From: Dermanyssus gallinae
Taxonomy: Eukaryota; Arthropoda; Arachnida; Mesostigmata; Dermanyssidae
Direction of reading: 5' to 3'
Assembly (NCBI GenBank): GCA_003439945.1
Contig: QVRM01002439.1
Location: 81,649-145,648, forward strand
DNA: 64,000 nucleotides
This document shows, piece after piece, positions 59,776-64,000 of the stretch. How positions within the stretch are numbered: the first letter of the stretch is position 1; each line of letters begins with the position of its first letter. The translations under genes were made by a program, and so were the position numbers. Below the pieces are notes generated by a model. It ran no database searches. It was not told the origin of the DNA and was given only the letters and a program-made list of their open reading frames with translations.

Positions 59776-61690
59776 TTGACTTTCTCAATTTCACTCTGGC
59801 AAACGACGGCTTTTGCAGGTACGACTCAGTAGTGTCATGGCAAACGCGAGGAATAAACTTTGCGTAACTTTCGTATTGTTGGCTTTTGCTTTGTCCGGCT
59901 GCTTGCGGTACGGCCATAGATTAAAGGCTGAACTTCAAACGTTGTCAAACGTCGTCGAATGTTGCCTCGACGTCGTCGTGGTGAAGACGGCACGTAACGG
60001 TACGTCCCGTCACGTTTTGCCACGTCGTATTATTGCACGCTAGCCACCTCACCACCACCACAGGCCCGACACCATTGCGACACCGGCCCGATAATAATAA
60101 TGATGATGATGATATTAATAATAATAATAACCTGTCAGCGAACTCACTGTTCACGCTCTCACGGGGCGGTCTGGTCTCAAGTCTCAAGTTGGTTTCATCA
60201 CTGACACCACCGATGCTGATAGTCAGTTGGTGACGACTGTTGTGACGACTTTGTTCGATTGAGTCGTCGTCATCGATTCTCACTGAGTCGTCGAAGCGAA
60301 GTTGGCCGACGCCGAAAAACACGCGACTTCAATCCAAGTCACTGCCGTTTCGGTGGCAGCTCGCTCGCGAATTCGTTCAGTTGCTCATTCGTTCGTCCAT
60401 CAATTCAGCATCTATTCGCCTGTCAAGTCAATCAATCGATCAACCAATCAATAATCATAAATTAATTACTAAATTACTGCATGTTTTGTACTCATGGTGC
60501 ATTAGGCATATTGGGAGGATATGTCAGTCAGTCAATCAGTCAGTCCATTAGTTTCTGTCTGCAAATGAACTGCCAGCAGCAAATGTCGAGGAAGACAGCA
60601 TCTAGATTTGAATAAAGCGACTAGTTCATTCATGATCGTGATTGTTTAACGATGATGTTGATGAATGAAGTTGTTTTGCGTTCCGTTTGCCTTGCTTTTT
60701 CTTCTCTCTCTCTCTTCTCATTTTGTTAGTGATCGCTAGTTAGACTTCTGATGTATATTTTGATTTGATACCAGTAAAACGAAAGCAGCAGGTAAAGTAA
60801 CCAAGTAAGTAAGGCAATTATACCTACTATTATGCAAATCAATGTCTGTCACGGCATCAGCGACAGCATCATCAGGACACAGCGGAGATAACGAATGGCA
60901 GAAATCGTCTGCGACCGGTACGGGCCGCTGTTCGGTTGTTATTGTTGTGATTGTTGCTGTTGTTATTGTTGTGGTTGTTGCTGTTGTTATTAATACTAGT
61001 TATTGTTGTTGTTGTTGTTGTTGTTGCTGGCGGCACCTTGGTAATCAATTGGCGGGCAGACCCACCAGACGGTAATGTGCGGCTGTACACTGTTTTGTGC
61101 ACATTCCATGTTTTTTTTTCTGAATGTGAGGTGTGGGCGTGTTTCACTACGGATTCCGCACTCTATATAGTTTTTAGCACTCTGTAGTGCTGTAATTGAC
61201 AGCGATCACCACTGCCACAATATACAATAGTACAATATTTCATCAAAAATGTTGAACTTGAGAACACGTGAACTCACTCTGCACATTTTACTGAAGCAGC
61301 TCGAACTCGGCAATTATCTTTCTTCCATGCATTGTCCGCTTGCTTTCCGCCGAGAGAGAGGAGAGAGAGAGCTTGAGAACGAAGTGATCTCCCTCTACTA
61401 ACAGCGGCGTGTTTGTATTGTGATAGAGTCAACACAACAACACTCGTAGCAGATGAAAACGTTGAAAACACCGGTTTGTACGGCCAGTGCGATGGTATCT
61501 ATCAGTCAATATGATGATAGCCAGCTGATTATTCGACGCGCCGGGCGTCTGTCGACCAGGCTGTCGCTCTAGTATGTATATAGGTAGGCTGGAAGGCGGT
61601 CGAGGCTGTTTATGTTCGGCAGCTTGGTGATCCTTCCTTTCCGTGCTCTCGGCAGCCTCTCTCCAAGTGGGCAAGGGTTGTTCGTCGTCG
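59776..61690. other. intergenic stretch upstream of UBLCP1
   Basis: It is GC-richer than the introns. It includes (AAT/GAT)n at 60091-60130, GTCA repeats at 60520-60545 and (GTT)n at 60935-61026. A short plus-strand frame at 59837-60040 begins MANARNKLCVTFVLLAFALS and looks like a signal peptide, but there is no recognisable protein after it. The stretch may contain promoters or untranslated exons. Confidence 0.4.
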
Positions 61691-61704
61691 TCGTCTTAAA
61701 CGAG

Positions 61705-61830
61705 CAACTAGAACATCAACAACAACAACAACAATAACAAGAAGAAGAACAACAACAACAAACACGACACACAGCACAGCAAGGACACCCCACAACAACA
61801 ACAGCAACAACAACAACAACAACACAGACT
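61705..61830. repeat. (CAA)n tract
   Basis: CAA repeats on the plus strand, opposite in polarity to the GTT tracts at 59.7 and 61.0 kb. Confidence 0.85.
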
Positions 61831-63023
61831 CTTTCGCTTTCTCTCTGTGTTTTCTTGCCAGTTGTCCTTTTCAGCGCGCAGCTGCACCGCAGACGATCAC
61901 AGTCAGCATGGTGTGGCTCAAGTACAGAGGGAGAGGGGACCTAGAGGAGAAAGATTCCCGTGCGCGGGAATCAGCTGATTATTATTGTTGCATACGCCGA
62001 ACACACATGCTCCGAACACCAGCACCACATCTCACTCATTCCCAGCTCACACGTTGTTTGTTAGGGTAGAGTCTCTGTGTTGTAACAGCGCTATGCCGTT
62101 GCCGTCGAAGTATGTATAGTTTATCAGATTCGGATCGGTGTTGTCTAATAGGTGTTGGAAAGAAAAAGGCATACGCAAGCTAGTGTAGTGCTGGAAACGA
62201 ATCTGAAAGCAACTTCTTCTTCTTCGTCGTCGTCGTCGTACTAGTGAACGAGACAGACAATCAGTGAGGAACGTAAGAATTAATGATGGTGCGATTGTCG
62301 ATCCCTGTCGGTGGTATCGTGGTTCAACCGTCGCGCAGCAGCGCTAGTTGGGAACGCTGGGAGTCGACTCTCGACTGACTAGAGAGTCTCGGCAGACTTT
62401 TAATTCTCCAATTGTCCGGCCGGTGCAGGGGGCCACACTTCTCTCCATCTTCCACTTTTTCTTTGACAAGGCACCGCGCCACTTCATGATGGCAGTCTGT
62501 ACACGGGTAATAACCAACAGCAGGTCCAGGCGGATGTCGAGGCTATATATATATATATATATATATACATACATACATATACATAGAGGGTTTTCTAGAA
62601 TTTGTCTAGCAAACTTTAAGATCTAGTACATTTCGGCGAATTCAGTATTTCCAATAGAACAGGGGGCGGAAGTGTCGTTTAAAAATGAATCATTGAGCGT
62701 GAAATATAAAAATTGCAACGAGTTTCATTTCTTGAGAATCATCTTGAATACGGCATTTATTTGTTCTTCTTTGAGCTAACGTACAATGTATCTTTCTTTC
62801 AAACACACAGGTATGATTGGTTTGTCGATAGGATGGCTGGGACTCTCGAAAATTGCAGATTTAGTGAAGATATGTCAAGATAAAAAGCTCAACGCAATAA
62901 TTTTAATAATTTCGCTCTCACTTCAAAAGAAGACATTTCCGCTTCTTAATCCATTGGAAAAATTATTTATTTTTGCCAAGTTGTACTAAGCCTCAAAATT
63001 CGTTGGGCAACTTCTGAAACACG

Positions 63024-63025
<2 letters not shown>
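61831..63025. other. stretch without recognised gene
   Basis: It contains GTC/TTC triplets near 62214-62240 and (AT)n at 62545-62566. The open frames lack recognisable motifs. Confidence 0.4.

Positions 63026-63085
<60 letters not shown>
63026..63085. repeat. (AT)n microsatellite
   Basis: A perfect AT tract of about 60 bases, 300 bases upstream of the alanyl-tRNA synthetase exon. Confidence 0.9.
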
Positions 63086-63089
<4 letters not shown>

Positions 63090-63391
63090 TGCAAGACCAG
63101 ATAAGGTCATTTAACATGTATATATATATAGAAGAAATCATAATGCCCTATATATTTGCGCGAAATCATATGTGAATGGCTTGCTTGATGTCAAGTAGAT
63201 ATGCGGGAGAAGTTATACTTTCCTGATGATATTTGATTTTAATTTGGATTTATATGCAATTATATACATATTTTATATAGCGCGTGGTCTTCTGTGAAAA
63301 TGTACATTTATATATATATATATATATATCAGTTATTCAGGTTGACGCTGATACAGAGGTTTGTAAAAATGTGTTACAGATTTCAACGCCG

Positions 63392-63586
63392 ATGGGGCTA
63401 CTGAGGGCTGGCAGCGTGCAGACGGCGCGGCTGCTGTGCCCGAGCCGACGAGCGCTCAGTCATCGTGAAGTCACAGCGCGCTTCCTTGACTACTTCAGCG
63501 AACGCCAGCATAGCATTATTCCGTCGAGTTCGCTGCTCGCTCCGCCGGAGGCCGGTATTCTCTTTGCAAACGCCGGCATGAATCAG
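63392..63586 (+). CDS. AARS2: alanyl-tRNA synthetase, mitochondrial type, first coding exon (partial gene)
   Basis: The exon encodes 65 residues starting MGLLRAGSVQTARLLCPSRR, an arginine-rich, acid-free leader as in mitochondrial targeting sequences. The AlaRS N-terminus follows: ALSHREVTARFLDYFSERQH, IIPSSSLLAPPEAGILF and ANAGMNQ (motif 1 region). It ends in phase 0 at AATCAG|GTGGGT, exactly after the conserved FANAGMNQ that precedes FKPIFLG in the family. No second exon is seen in the remaining 414 bases, so the gene continues beyond the right edge. The enzyme would charge mitochondrial tRNA-Ala. The cytosolic paralogue is less likely given the leader, but one gene can serve both compartments through alternative starts. 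Confidence 0.85.
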
Positions 63587-64000
63587 GTGGGTCGATGCAG
63601 GTTGATATTTTTGCCAATAAATTGTTCTGTCGACAGCCAAGTAATACAGTAATAATAGTGATACGACACATCATAGCAACAAGGATATTCATTATTATGC
63701 TTTTCCTTTGGTTTGTCATTATAACGTATTTGAACCCTGCAGACAGTTACACTTAAAAAGGAAAAAACATGCATTTGGCAACCTAACTTAATAATTCAGA
63801 GGATACAACTCATTCTAAAAAAGCAGGTTCTTTTTGTGAGGATGTGGGCAGACTCTTGCTATTAAGTCAGTACAGACAGCTTGGCCTCTCGCCGACTAGG
63901 TGAACGTTCTTATGTGTGATACAAATAGAACCAGGCCAGTGACTAACCAGACTAATGTATTTTTTCAAATCCGAGTCCGCGCTGGTTAAATATTCGTGGT

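Noticed and set aside
59818..59999. Possible secreted-protein first exon (signal-peptide-like MANARNKLCVTFVLLAF)
   Set aside because: A plausible acceptor-like TTTGCAG and donor-like ACG|GTACGT flank it, but nothing after the hydrophobic stretch is recognisable and no partner exon is found.
1..64000. CRISPR arrays, operons, phage or other prokaryotic systems
   Set aside because: Spliceosomal introns, SINE/LINE/mariner content and the gene set are eukaryotic. The short tandem arrays (e.g. 7567-7632) lack spacer structure.

Overview
This is nuclear DNA from an arthropod. The genes have GT-AG introns, short GC-rich exons and kilobase-scale AT-rich introns. Mariner, non-LTR, LTR and tRNA-derived SINE elements are present, along with dozens of (AT)n microsatellites and long (CAA)n/(GTT)n blocks. 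The protein relationships and intron sizes would suit a parasitiform mite such as Varroa, but that taxonomic guess is inference. There is nothing prokaryotic: no operons, CRISPR array or phage genes.

Layout. 0.3-5 kb is a repeat graveyard. It holds a decayed non-LTR retrotransposon, then a short LTR retrotransposon with LTRs, primer-binding site and polypurine tract but no recognisable gag-pol, then an internally deleted R1/Jockey-type element. 6.1-9.63 kb is an almost exact 1.78-kb tandem duplication; each unit carries the first coding exon of a minus-strand cytochrome P450. 11.24-13.74 kb is a non-LTR element with an intact-looking reverse transcriptase core. 14.05-14.66 kb is a deleted mariner. 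15.58-18.50 kb is a complete intronless smoothened gene (971 aa, plus strand).

From 21.84 to 58.78 kb the minus strand carries a full seven-exon gene for UBLCP1, the proteasome/CTD phosphatase. I assembled it exon by exon: 963 coding nt, 320 aa, all phases consistent, with one GC-AG intron. Its 25.8-kb first intron contains, on the opposite strand, a complete seven-exon ZnT/SLC30A1-like gene (49.20-53.73 kb, 414 aa). That protein has lost all four canonical intramembrane metal ligands. A relic mariner lies at 55.4-56.7 kb in the same intron. The first coding exon of a mitochondrial-type alanyl-tRNA synthetase is at 63.4-63.6 kb and its gene runs off the right edge.

The genes are functionally unrelated (Hedgehog signalling, proteasome phosphatase, transporter-like protein, mitochondrial translation, P450). 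I see no single new system. The strongest observations are the ligand-less nested ZnT gene, the duplicated P450 first exon, a perfect 230-bp palindrome at 38.28-38.51 kb related to a solo arm at 23.4 kb, a decayed copy of UBLCP1 exon 5 inside its own intron, and the gag-pol-less LTR element.
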